From positions 1-64,000 of the forward strand of contig NZ_JAGJEI010000004.1 of the NCBI RefSeq assembly GCF_018100985.1: a stretch of DNA of 64,000 nt. The letters are read 5' to 3'. This DNA comes from Pseudoalteromonas sp. MMG007. Lineage in GTDB: Bacteria > Pseudomonadota > Gammaproteobacteria > Enterobacterales > Alteromonadaceae. The translations under genes were made by a program, and so were the position numbers. The first letter of the stretch is position 1, and each line of letters starts with the position of its first letter. This document shows, in pieces, positions 18,591 to 25,917 of this stretch. The notes below the pieces were generated by a model, which searched no databases, had not been told where the DNA came from, and worked only from the letters and a program-made list of their open reading frames with translations.

Positions 18591-19125
18591 CACGTTTTAT
18601 ATTCAACTTGCTCGCTACATAGTGAGTTTAAGTTGGGCATACTAATTCGATTAACTATAGGAGCTATTTTAACGATAAATAAATCATTTAGTAACTAGGC
18701 AAAAAATTTTGTGTTTAGTGGTTCTAAATAGAGATTTTTTAACGACGTTAGTAATTGATTTAGTACGTTAAATTGTTCAAATAGTTATTTGGGTTAGTAT
18801 CATTCACGGCTTTTTTCCAAAGCTTTATCATATTGCACCGCTTGAAAAATTAATGACAGGCAGTGCAGGTTTTTCAGCCCAAGTGTCTGACTTGATTACA
18901 CGTTCGGCTGGTGTTGGCGAAATTATATTTGGCGTGTGTTTATTTGTATTTTATAAAAATAAGCACATCGTTATTTTAAATATTTTAGCGCTTGTAGGGC
19001 TTTTGTTAGCGGTTGTGATAATGCAGCCACCATTACTTATTGAAGCATTTAACCCAGTAACTACTAACCTGCCGCTTATTGGGCTAAGCGTTATTTGGTT
19101 AAAAGAAATTAATCGACATCTCTAA
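18577..19125 (+). pseudogene. DoxX-like membrane protein gene, interrupted by a repeat
   Basis: The original gene starts at ATG 18577 (overlapping the M48 stop), encoding MPESNTFYIQLARYIVSLSW and then A-Y before a stop at 18643. The frame is lost exactly where a 162-bp palindromic repeat (18639-18800) begins. Homology resumes right after the repeat with IHGFFPKLYHIAPLEKL and continues through MTGSAGFSA to the stop at 19125. The joined product (~125 aa, four helices) fits the DoxX-like family (W-x-x-HG-x-x-PK pattern). The ATG at 18853 could still give a 90-aa C-terminal fragment, but it lacks helix 1 and the HG..PK motif. Confidence 0.85.
18639..18800 (+). repeat. MITE-like palindromic element, copy 1 (diverged)
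   Basis: This 162-bp stretch aligns end to end with the 162-bp element at 45322-45483. Shared parts are the left end ATACTAATTCG (ATACCAATCCG there), GAGCTATTTT, AGGCAAAAAATT, TTTAGTGGTTCTAAATA, GATTTTTTAACG, and the right end ending in TTAGTAT. It is more decayed than the 45-kb copy. It splits the DoxX-like gene, which fixes it as an insertion. Confidence 0.8.
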
Positions 19126-19130
19126 AATAA

Positions 19131-19158
19131 AAGAGGTATGCCAGTGCATACCTTTTTT
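19131..19158. terminator. bidirectional terminator between the DoxX-like remnant and speB
   Basis: The stem GGTATGC/GCATACC (19135-19141 with 19146-19152) has loop CAGT. It is followed by six Ts on the plus strand and by a T-rich run on the minus strand. It sits between two convergent genes and can serve both. Confidence 0.85.
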
Positions 19159-19178
19159 ATAGTACTTAACTTATTACG

Positions 19179-20102
19179 TTAGTACTTATTTTTATGTGTC
19201 CACAAATGCAATAACTCGCTCGCAATGGTTGCTGCGGCAATAGCGGTAAGCTCGCTTTGGTCGTACGACGGTGATACCTCTACCACATCCATGCCCACCA
19301 TATTTATGCCTTTTAGCGCACGCAGTATTTTAAGCACTTTATCTGACGTTAAACCACCGCATACCGGTGTGCCTGTACCTGGTGCAAATGCAGGATCGAG
19401 GCAGTCTATATCAAACGTTAAGTAAACAGGTAAGTCACCTATTCGCTCACGTATTTGCGCTGCAATGTCATTGGCATGAAAATCGTTAGCCTGCATTGCA
19501 TCAATCACGGCAAACTCGTGCTTTGATTGGTCAAAGTCGGTGCGAATACCAATTTGTATACTGTGCTCTACATCAATTAACCCTTCCATAGGTGCATGAT
19601 AAAACATAGTGCCGTGATCAAAACGTGAGCCATTGCTGTATGTATCAGTGTGCGCATCAAAATGAACCAGTGCCATTTTGCCATGTATCTTTGCATGTGC
19701 CCGCAATAGCGGAAGCGTTACAAAGTGATCGCCCCCAAGGCCTAACAGCGTTGTACCTTGGCGAAGTATTTGCTCTGCGGCCATTTCTAGCTGTGCCGTA
19801 AAATACTCAGGATCGCCTACCGGGTAAGTAAAGTCCCCTGCATCTGCAACCGTTAAACGCTCAAACAAAGGAAATGTCCACGGGTATTTAGTGTCTTCCC
19901 AGGCTAAATGTACCGACGCTCTGCGAATGGCATCGGGCCCTAAGCGAGCACCGGGACGGCCCGAGGTGGCTAAGTCAAACGGTAAGCCTAGTACAACGAC
20001 ATCTGCATCAATGGCATTAATATTTTGCACCATAGGACGACGTAAAAACGTCATCCCGTTTGAATACAGTGAGTGGTCAACATGACCAAACAAGCTAGAC
20101 AT
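19179..20102 (-). CDS. speB: agmatinase SpeB
   Basis: A 307-aa ureohydrolase that splits agmatine into putrescine and urea. The binuclear manganese site is complete: GGDH (H126), DAHTD (D149, H151, D153) and TFDIDCLDP (D231, D233). The length and the start [13 protein letters not shown] fit the family. It follows speA after 3 nt, so the two consecutive steps from arginine to putrescine are made from one transcript that ends at the hairpin near 19131-19158. Confidence 0.96.
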   Translation of the reverse strand: MSSLFGHVDHSLYSNGMTFLRRPMVQNINAIDADVVVLGLPFDLATSGRPGARLGPDAIRRASVHLAWEDTKYPWTFPLFERLTVADAGDFTYPVGDPEYFTAQLEMAAEQILRQGTTLLGLGGDHFVTLPLLRAHAKIHGKMALVHFDAHTDTYSNGSRFDHGTMFYHAPMEGLIDVEHSIQIGIRTDFDQSKHEFAVIDAMQANDFHANDIAAQIRERIGDLPVYLTFDIDCLDPAFAPGTGTPVCGGLTSDKVLKILRALKGINMVGMDVVEVSPSYDQSELTAIAAATIASELLHLWTHKNKY

Positions 20103-20105
20103 TGC

Positions 20106-22019
20106 TTATAACTCTTCTAAATAAGTGTAGCCATTCAGGCCGCTTTGCAACTCGTCTAAAACGCTTTGCTGTTCATTTTTATCTATTTTTGCAGACACTA
20201 ACTGCGCGTACGACTGCTGAAAGCTCTCAACATCTAAATGTACATAACGCATCATATCGGCCACCGTATCACCCTGATTTATTTCGCTAATACTGGCAAG
20301 GCCTTGCTCATCCATATTGATAATAGCGCTGTGTGTATCGCCAAATAAATTATGCATGTCACCTAAAATTTCTTGGTACGCACCCACTAAGAAAAAGCCC
20401 ATTAAGTAAGGTTTATCGGCACTGTACTCAGGCACCGGTAATGTGCTTTCAATACCTTGGCCATCAACATAGTGCTCAAGAGCGCCGTCTGAATCACAGG
20501 TTATATCAAGTAATACCGCTCGTTTTTTTGGTGCTTCGGTTAAGCCACTTAATGGCAATACCGGAAACACTTGATCAATCCCCCACGCATCAGGCAATGA
20601 TTGAAAAAGCGAAAAGTTTACAAAAAACTTATCGGCTAAACGCGCATTTAACTCGTCAATAATTGGGCGATGAAAACGGTTTTTGTTATCCATGTGTTTG
20701 TTAAGCTCATAACAAATACGTAAGTTAACTTGCTCTGCCCACGCACGCTGCGTTAAATCTAAAAGCCCAAGTGCAAACTGGTTATGCGCCTCTGCTAAAT
20801 CGCCTTGGCTATCATGATAAATTTCAATGAGTGCGCGGTCGTCAGTTAAATCAGTTAACTGCACAAACGAGGCCCACATATTATTTAATAAAAGCGGTGC
20901 ATCGGCTGCAGGCGCTTTTAGCTGTTCTGGTACGTAGCTTTCTGTGCCTATCACGTTTGATATAAGTACAGCATGGTGCGCCGTTAGTGCACGTCCTGAC
21001 TCAGAAATAATAGTCGGCATTGGTTGCGCGTACTGCTTACAGATATCGCCTATGGTGTACACAATATTATTTGCATACTCAGCTAAGCTATAGTTCATTG
21101 AGTTATGAGATTGGCTGCGCGTACCATCATAATCAATCGCTAAACCGCCCCCTACATCTAAGCACTCAATGCTTGCACCTAATTTGCGTAACTCACAGTA
21201 AAAACGCGCGGCCTCGCTTACACCTAAACGCACATCTCGAATGTTTGCCATTTGCGAGCCTAAGTGAAAATGCACAAGTTGCATTAAATCAAGCTGGCCT
21301 GCGTCTTTTAAACGATTCACTACGTGCAGTACTTGTGACGCTGATAAACCAAACTTAGATTTTTCGCCGCCACTTGCTTGCCACTTACCTTTACCTTGCG
21401 ATGCTAAACGTACACGAATACCAATGCGCGGTTTAACATTTAGCGCTTTTGCTTGGCTAAGTACCATGTCGAGCTCAGAAAGCTTTTCAAGCACTATGTA
21501 TACTTTGTGGCCTAGCTTTTCGCCAATCAGTGCTAAGCGCACATATTCTTTGTCTTTGTAGCCATTACATACAATCACTGCACTGGTTTTTTCTGCCATT
21601 GCCAAAACGGTTAATAACTCTGGTTTGCTGCCTGCTTCTAGGCCTAATTGTTTTTTTTCTAATTCAGCTTGGCTTGCTACTATTTCTTCAACGACTTCGC
21701 GTTGTTGGTTTACTTTAATTGGGTAAACTAATAAGTAGTCTTTTGGGTAACCATAGTTTTCAATCGCGGTATTAAACGCACTACATAAACTGTGCACACG
21801 ATGATGTAAAATTTGTGGAAAGCGCACTAAAGCCGGTAAGCTTAAGCCTTTTTCTTGAAGTTGTTTTGCGATATCTGTTAGTGCAATAGTTTGTTCTGGG
21901 GCGTGAGCCTTTGGCGCAACATACACATCACCTTGATCATTAATACCAAAAAAACCTTGGCTCCAATGACGAACATTGTAACTCGTGCGAGCTTGTTCTA
22001 GTGATGTTGTCTCTTTCAT
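20106..22019 (-). CDS. speA: biosynthetic arginine decarboxylase SpeA
   Basis: A 637-aa PLP enzyme of the ornithine/DAP/arginine decarboxylase fold that converts arginine to agmatine. The PLP lysine is in VYPIKVNQQ (K102). The glycine-rich phosphate site is [13 protein letters not shown], and the C-terminal active-site cysteine region is LDITCDSDG. The length matches the long biosynthetic form. It heads the speA-speB unit. A candidate promoter and a 13-bp palindrome lie upstream. Confidence 0.97.
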   Translation of the reverse strand: MKETTSLEQARTSYNVRHWSQGFFGINDQGDVYVAPKAHAPEQTIALTDIAKQLQEKGLSLPALVRFPQILHHRVHSLCSAFNTAIENYGYPKDYLLVYPIKVNQQREVVEEIVASQAELEKKQLGLEAGSKPELLTVLAMAEKTSAVIVCNGYKDKEYVRLALIGEKLGHKVYIVLEKLSELDMVLSQAKALNVKPRIGIRVRLASQGKGKWQASGGEKSKFGLSASQVLHVVNRLKDAGQLDLMQLVHFHLGSQMANIRDVRLGVSEAARFYCELRKLGASIECLDVGGGLAIDYDGTRSQSHNSMNYSLAEYANNIVYTIGDICKQYAQPMPTIISESGRALTAHHAVLISNVIGTESYVPEQLKAPAADAPLLLNNMWASFVQLTDLTDDRALIEIYHDSQGDLAEAHNQFALGLLDLTQRAWAEQVNLRICYELNKHMDNKNRFHRPIIDELNARLADKFFVNFSLFQSLPDAWGIDQVFPVLPLSGLTEAPKKRAVLLDITCDSDGALEHYVDGQGIESTLPVPEYSADKPYLMGFFLVGAYQEILGDMHNLFGDTHSAIINMDEQGLASISEINQGDTVADMMRYVHLDVESFQQSYAQLVSAKIDKNEQQSVLDELQSGLNGYTYLEEL

Positions 22020-22066
22020 TTATCTTTCTCTTTTATTTAATAATGCCGGTTTGGCTAGTTGCGCGC

Positions 22067-22096
22067 ATTAAAAGAAAAATAGACTTTTAAGTCCAA
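22067..22096 (-). promoter_or_regulatory. candidate promoter of speA-speB
   Basis: On the reverse strand TTGGAC (22091-22096) and TTTAAT (22067-22072) are 18 bp apart, with a GCGCGC discriminator. The -10 lies 47 nt upstream of the speA start. Both hexamers match consensus moderately well. Confidence 0.45.
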
Positions 22097-22107
22097 CAAG
22101 TATTTTT

Positions 22108-22120
22108 ACTCGTAACGAGT
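22108..22120. promoter_or_regulatory. 13-bp palindrome upstream of speA
   Basis: ACTCGT-A-ACGAGT is a perfect inverted repeat located 11 bp upstream of the candidate speA -35. Its size and place fit an operator, but no regulator can be named and it differs from the TetR-linked sites at 22204 and 22235. Confidence 0.4.
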
Positions 22121-22203
22121 GATTTTTAACATTGATAAAAGCTTTAACCATATCAAGCTGTTTAAATGCGGTTACAACTACTTAAGCTTCGCCATTTAAT
22201 TAA

Positions 22204-22221
22204 AAAGTACAACTGTACTTT
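22204..22221. promoter_or_regulatory. operator-like palindrome 1 (TetR-linked)
   Basis: AAAGTACA-AC-TGTACTTT is a perfect 8-bp inverted repeat with a 2-bp centre. A second site with the same core lies 14 bp further on (22235-22248). The pair precedes the hydrolase-TetR operon and is the best candidate binding site for that TetR protein. Confidence 0.7.
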
Positions 22222-22234
22222 TTTCAGATAAAAT

Positions 22235-22248
22235 AGAACAATTGTACT
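22235..22248. promoter_or_regulatory. operator-like palindrome 2 (TetR-linked)
   Basis: AGAACA-AT-TGTACT shares the AGnACA-N2-TGTACT core with the site at 22204-22221; the two centres are about 29 bp apart. A -10-like TAAAAT (22229-22234) lies between the two sites, so occupancy would block transcription. The site covers the upstream in-frame codon at 22242, which argues for the later start at 22263. Confidence 0.65.
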
Positions 22249-22262
22249 TATTTGGCATAATC

Positions 22263-23126
22263 ATGAAGCAAATTTATTTTAATCAGAACAAACCACCTAG
22301 GTTTGCCAAAGTCACTAAAGCAGCAACATTTGGTTTAACTAAAACATTTCCAAATCTTAGCGCTCGCCTTGCTATGAAGGTATTTTGTAACCCTCATAGC
22401 AGACGAAAATACGACTTTAGAACAGATATTCAACCAATAAATATCAAGCTTAATACCCAATTAGGTGCTATTAACTTGTATTACTTTAGCCAAGAGGGAA
22501 ACAGTAAAGCGGTATTTCTTTCTCACGGCTGGGCAGATAGCACAAATCGCTTTACTACATTGATAAATGAACTGGTAGAAAAAGGCTTCAACGTGTACTC
22601 AATCGATCACATTGGCCATGGTTATTCTTATGGTAAGGTTTCTCATTTATACGGCTACATGCAAGGACTAACTGCTGCGTTTAATTATTTTGATGAACAA
22701 AATATACTTATTGATAGAGTAATTACCCACTCTATGGCCGGCGTGGCTTTATTAAATTTAGATAGCAGGTTTTTAGAAGACAAAAAAATAGTGATGATTT
22801 CTGCACCTGCACAAATTTTTGAAGCTATGTTTGAAAAAGTAAAACAAGTGGGTATTTCTGAGCTTATGTTAGAAAATATGCTTAACAAAGTGTCGGAACA
22901 ATATGGTATTAATTGGCAAAATCTTCACCCTGATAACTCTAAGCATAAAATCAATGAAGACATGCTTTTTATCCATGATAAGAATGACTCTGTTGCAAAC
23001 TTTGAAGCTATAAAGCATTTAACCGATAACACGCCTGCTACACTTATTGCCACAGAGAAACTTGGCCATGTTAGAATTTTAAAAAGCCAATATGTGTACG
23101 ATCAAATAACAACGTTCATGAGCTAA
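22263..23126 (+). CDS. alpha/beta hydrolase, TetR-linked
   Basis: About 287 aa from the ATG at 22263. The in-frame ATG at 22242 falls inside an operator-like site and adds only MYLFGII. The alpha/beta hydrolase fold shows an oxyanion-side SHGWADST, a nucleophile elbow THSMAG (serine ~157; threonine replaces the first glycine of GxSxG), a probable acid in IHDKNDS, and the histidine in KLGHVRI. There is no signal peptide. The natural substrate is unknown. It is immediately followed (1 nt) by its probable repressor gene. Confidence 0.85.
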   Translation: MKQIYFNQNKPPRFAKVTKAATFGLTKTFPNLSARLAMKVFCNPHSRRKYDFRTDIQPINIKLNTQLGAINLYYFSQEGNSKAVFLSHGWADSTNRFTTLINELVEKGFNVYSIDHIGHGYSYGKVSHLYGYMQGLTAAFNYFDEQNILIDRVITHSMAGVALLNLDSRFLEDKKIVMISAPAQIFEAMFEKVKQVGISELMLENMLNKVSEQYGINWQNLHPDNSKHKINEDMLFIHDKNDSVANFEAIKHLTDNTPATLIATEKLGHVRILKSQYVYDQITTFMS

Positions 23127-23127
23127 A

Positions 23128-23748
23128 ATGAAAAAAAGTGAGAGCACTAAACTCTATATTTTACAAAAAGGAATGGCCTTTGCAGCTACACACGGCTTAT
23201 ACAGTATATCCATTGGTAAAATAGCAGCCGCGGCAAATATGTCCCGTACAGGAGTGATCTCACATTTTGCTAATAAAGAAGATATGCAAGTTGCTATATT
23301 AGCCTTCACAGAGGAAGAATTTAAAAAACAGGTTGTTGAACCAGCTATTGATAAAGATGCATTAGTGCACTTGAATAACTTTCAGCAAAAATGGTTACAA
23401 TGGCTAAGTTTTTTAGAAAAGTGCTGCCCTGAACAGCATACAAGTTGCCCACTAATTAAGGCCTCTGTTGAATTCAAAGCAGACCCAAATTGTTTAGTAA
23501 GACAATTTATGCAAGATCAGCAAGCAAGAATGATTAACTACCTCACTACACTTGCAGTTAGCTGCCAAGAGCAAGGCTATTTTAGTATCGATAAAGAGCC
23601 AAGTATTTTTGCGTATGAGTTTTACGGTTTATACACAGGGCATGTTGTGCAAACAAGCTTAATAGATAATCCTACGCTAGCGCATACTTATGAAAAAGTG
23701 GTGAGTGGTTTAATTGCTCGATATATGTGTAATACCAATCCGAAATAA
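23128..23748 (+). CDS. TetR-family transcriptional regulator
   Basis: A 206-aa repressor with an N-terminal TetR helix-turn-helix (~8-55, ISIGKIAAAANMSRTGVISHF then ANKEDM) and a helical ligand domain with a cysteine-rich stretch (EKCCPEQHTSC). It resembles the TetR_C group that regulates adjacent hydrolases or oxidoreductases. It starts 1 nt after the hydrolase stop, so it probably autoregulates the operon through the twin palindromes at 22204-22248. The last codons and stop (N-T-N-P-K) are read from the left end of a MITE-like repeat, so the original C-terminus was probably different. Confidence 0.9.
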   Translation: MKKSESTKLYILQKGMAFAATHGLYSISIGKIAAAANMSRTGVISHFANKEDMQVAILAFTEEEFKKQVVEPAIDKDALVHLNNFQQKWLQWLSFLEKCCPEQHTSCPLIKASVEFKADPNCLVRQFMQDQQARMINYLTTLAVSCQEQGYFSIDKEPSIFAYEFYGLYTGHVVQTSLIDNPTLAHTYEKVVSGLIARYMCNTNPK

Positions 23749-23771
23749 ATACTTAATCATTTTTCAGGGCT
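23732..23771 (-). repeat. MITE-like element, copy 2 (partial)
   Basis: ATACCAATCCGAAATAAATA followed by CTTAATCATTTTTCAGGGCT matches the end of the 45-kb element read in reverse (ATACCAATCCGCAATAATAC...). Only ~40 bp are recognisable. The remaining sequence to the ynfA-type stop may be a rearranged remainder. The element end supplies the last tetR codons and the stop. Confidence 0.7.
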
Positions 23772-23808
23772 AAGCGGATGGATATAAGTACAAATTAAAC
23801 TTATCCGT

Positions 23809-24141
23809 TTATGCGCTCTTAGGCGCAAAAATAATAATAGCCATGCCCAGTAAGGCAACCGCTGCGCCCACTACATCCCACACTGTAAGCTTTACGCCAT
23901 CAACTACCCATAACCATAGTAAAGCCACGCAGACATAAACGCCGCCATACGCGGCATAAACACGCCCCGCTGCCACAGGGTGTAAAGTTAGCAACCAAGC
24001 AAATAACGCTAAACTGATTGCAGCAGGAATCAAAAGTAATATGGATTTATCTTCTTTGAGCCACAGGTAGGGTAAATAACAGCCAATAATTTCAGCAAAG
24101 GCGGTAATAATAAATAGCGCGATAGTTTTTACTTCAAACAT
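23809..24141 (-). CDS. YnfA/UPF0060-family small membrane protein
   Basis: A 110-aa protein with four closely spaced membrane helices, matching UPF0060 (E. coli YnfA). Typical stretches are [37 protein letters not shown] and [14 protein letters not shown]. The fold is like small multidrug resistance transporters, and YnfA has been implicated in drug efflux in some enterics. The role here is inferred only. It is convergent with the tetR-like gene. Confidence 0.9.
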   Translation of the reverse strand: MFEVKTIALFIITAFAEIIGCYLPYLWLKEDKSILLLIPAAISLALFAWLLTLHPVAAGRVYAAYGGVYVCVALLWLWVVDGVKLTVWDVVGAAVALLGMAIIIFAPKSA

Positions 24142-24179
24142 AAAACCTCACGTAATTTAAATAATAAAAGCATAACAAA

Positions 24180-24206
24180 GCTAAGTAACCAAAAAAGTTA
24201 CTTAGC
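24180..24206 (-). terminator. hairpin downstream of the MYG1-type gene
   Basis: A perfect 10-bp stem GCTAAGTAAC/GTTACTTAGC has a 7-nt loop, 57 nt after the MYG1-type stop. The reverse-strand T-run after it is short (TTTG), so termination may be weak, or the hairpin may protect the transcript end. Confidence 0.5.
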
Positions 24207-24262
24207 TATATAGCCCTAAATATGAGTAATAAATCTCTCAACCACTATTTAGATTGAACAGA

Positions 24263-25132
24263 TTACTCAGCTAAGGCTACTTCGGCCAACTTCATTGTAC
24301 TTTCGAACGACTTAGTACCAGCAATAAATAAACCGTTATGACAAAATACAGCGTCATCTAAGCCTGTTTCAGCTTGAAACTCTTCATCAGATAAACCAGC
24401 CCACGCTTTAGGGAGTGACTTTCTATCTTCAAATGAGCCAGGCTCAACCGGCACAGTTTGTATTATCCACTGCCCTGAATGAGACGGATAAACCATGAAT
24501 AGTGCGTCACTTGATAATATATGGACTGTTTTTTTCCATGGGGTGTACTTTTCAAGCACAATAACTCTAGCATCTTCTGCATGCTCAATAGCTTTAGCAA
24601 CAATCGCTTTTGCATTTACACTACCGTGGGCTGAAGCAATAAAACGTGTTAGTAGACGTGCAGCAAAATCGACGGCTTCATTAAAACACTCATCAAAGTT
24701 GCCTTCTTCTTCCCATGTTGGGTTAAACATAGAAAGCGTTTGGCTAAGGGTTATTCCCTCAACGACACCTTTAACATAGCCACAATCTATAGCATCAATG
24801 TTAGACACTAAACCTGAGTCGACTCTATCGGCCACGGCTTGGTTGTTATCACACAGCGCTAAGCCGTATTTTTTCCAAATTAAGCCAAATGACGAATACG
24901 GTGTACCATTTTCACGCTCGCCCGCACCACCACGCTGGTGATGATCAAACCGGCCGGTATCTGGATTATATTCACCGCCAACATCTACCACAATGTCAGC
25001 ACTTTCTATCAATGCTTTATCGCGAGTACGTACCAGTTTAAAAGAAGGTAAAACATGTTTTAGTACTGCAATACTAAATACATCATCGGCATGAAAATTA
25101 CCACTGTGGGTTACTACTGTTATTTCGCTCAT
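24263..25132 (-). CDS. MYG1/UPF0160-family metal-dependent hydrolase
   Basis: A 289-aa protein with the MYG1 signature, distantly related to DHH phosphoesterases. Visible motifs are THSGNFHADDVFSIAVLK (8-25), ADIVVDVGG and GRFDHHQR (DHH-like), followed by GTPYSSFGLIWKKYG. Eukaryotic MYG1 is an organellar 3'-5' RNA exonuclease; the bacterial role is not settled. No export signal. It appears monocistronic, with a strong hairpin downstream. Confidence 0.9.
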   Translation of the reverse strand: MSEITVVTHSGNFHADDVFSIAVLKHVLPSFKLVRTRDKALIESADIVVDVGGEYNPDTGRFDHHQRGGAGERENGTPYSSFGLIWKKYGLALCDNNQAVADRVDSGLVSNIDAIDCGYVKGVVEGITLSQTLSMFNPTWEEEGNFDECFNEAVDFAARLLTRFIASAHGSVNAKAIVAKAIEHAEDARVIVLEKYTPWKKTVHILSSDALFMVYPSHSGQWIIQTVPVEPGSFEDRKSLPKAWAGLSDEEFQAETGLDDAVFCHNGLFIAGTKSFESTMKLAEVALAE

Positions 25133-25297
25133 TGGATTGGGACTACTTTTAAAAAAGATAAAAAATTCTCACTTATATAATGCTAAAAGCATATTAAAAC
25201 TAACAAGGTGGATTTTATACGAACAGAGCAATGAAAAACAGTGAAGTATCACTACGCCCACAAAGCGAAGTAGGCGAAAAATATTTAATAGATTAGA

Positions 25298-25768
25298 TTA
25301 CTTAGGCTCAGGGCTCAGACCAAGCTGCATAAAAACGCTTTGTGGGTTATCTTCATAAACACCAAAGCTCGAACAACGCTCAAAACCTAGATCTTCGTAC
25401 AAACTAATAGATTCGGTCTGTTTCGGGCCAGTTTCTAAACGAATTAGCGGGATTTTTGTCTCGCCAGCATAATGCAGTAAATTTTGCATTATACGCCTAG
25501 AAAAACCTTTACCGCGATGGCTAGGTTTCACATATAAACGCCTAATTTCACCATACAAAGTGCCGTCATTTTGTTTGACAATAGCGCCGCAAGCAATAAT
25601 ACCATCTTCATTTTTTAAGCCAATGGCATAAACATTGTCTTCGCTTAACTCGTCTAATTTGAGAGATTGTGCTGTAGCAACGGGGTATAAAGAGTTTATA
25701 AGCCTGTCTATATCTGTAAACACATTAACTACATTTGGATCCTTGGGGCTTAATTCGACTAACTGCAT
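25298..25768 (-). CDS. GNAT-family N-acetyltransferase
   Basis: A 156-aa cytosolic enzyme with the GNAT fold. Motif A is RRLYVKPSHRGKGFSRRIMQ, with the acetyl-CoA pyrophosphate loop RGKGFS (85-90). Motif B is IRLETGPKQTESISLYEDLGF (approximate extent). The acceptor substrate cannot be told. It lies alone between the MYG1-type gene and the large GGDEF-EAL gene, on the same strand. Confidence 0.9.
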   Translation of the reverse strand: MQLVELSPKDPNVVNVFTDIDRLINSLYPVATAQSLKLDELSEDNVYAIGLKNEDGIIACGAIVKQNDGTLYGEIRRLYVKPSHRGKGFSRRIMQNLLHYAGETKIPLIRLETGPKQTESISLYEDLGFERCSSFGVYEDNPQSVFMQLGLSPEPK

Positions 25769-25917
25769 CTACTGTCGTCCATTTTTTATTTTGAATCGGT
25801 ATAGTACTTTTATAATATATACTTAATAGACACGATCCTAGTGTTGTTTAAATAAAATGTATTAATAACGTAAGCGCCACTTTATTAAAACGTTATAATT
25901 TTTTAAAATCATTAAAC

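Noticed and set aside
18853-19125. DoxX-like fragment as an intact 90-aa gene
   Set aside because: Homology extends upstream in the same frame to 18801 and resumes at 18577; the fragment lacks the first helix and HG..PK motif, so it was called part of a pseudogene.
22242-22262. Longer start for the alpha/beta hydrolase
   Set aside because: The extra codons overlap an operator-like palindrome and add no conserved residues.
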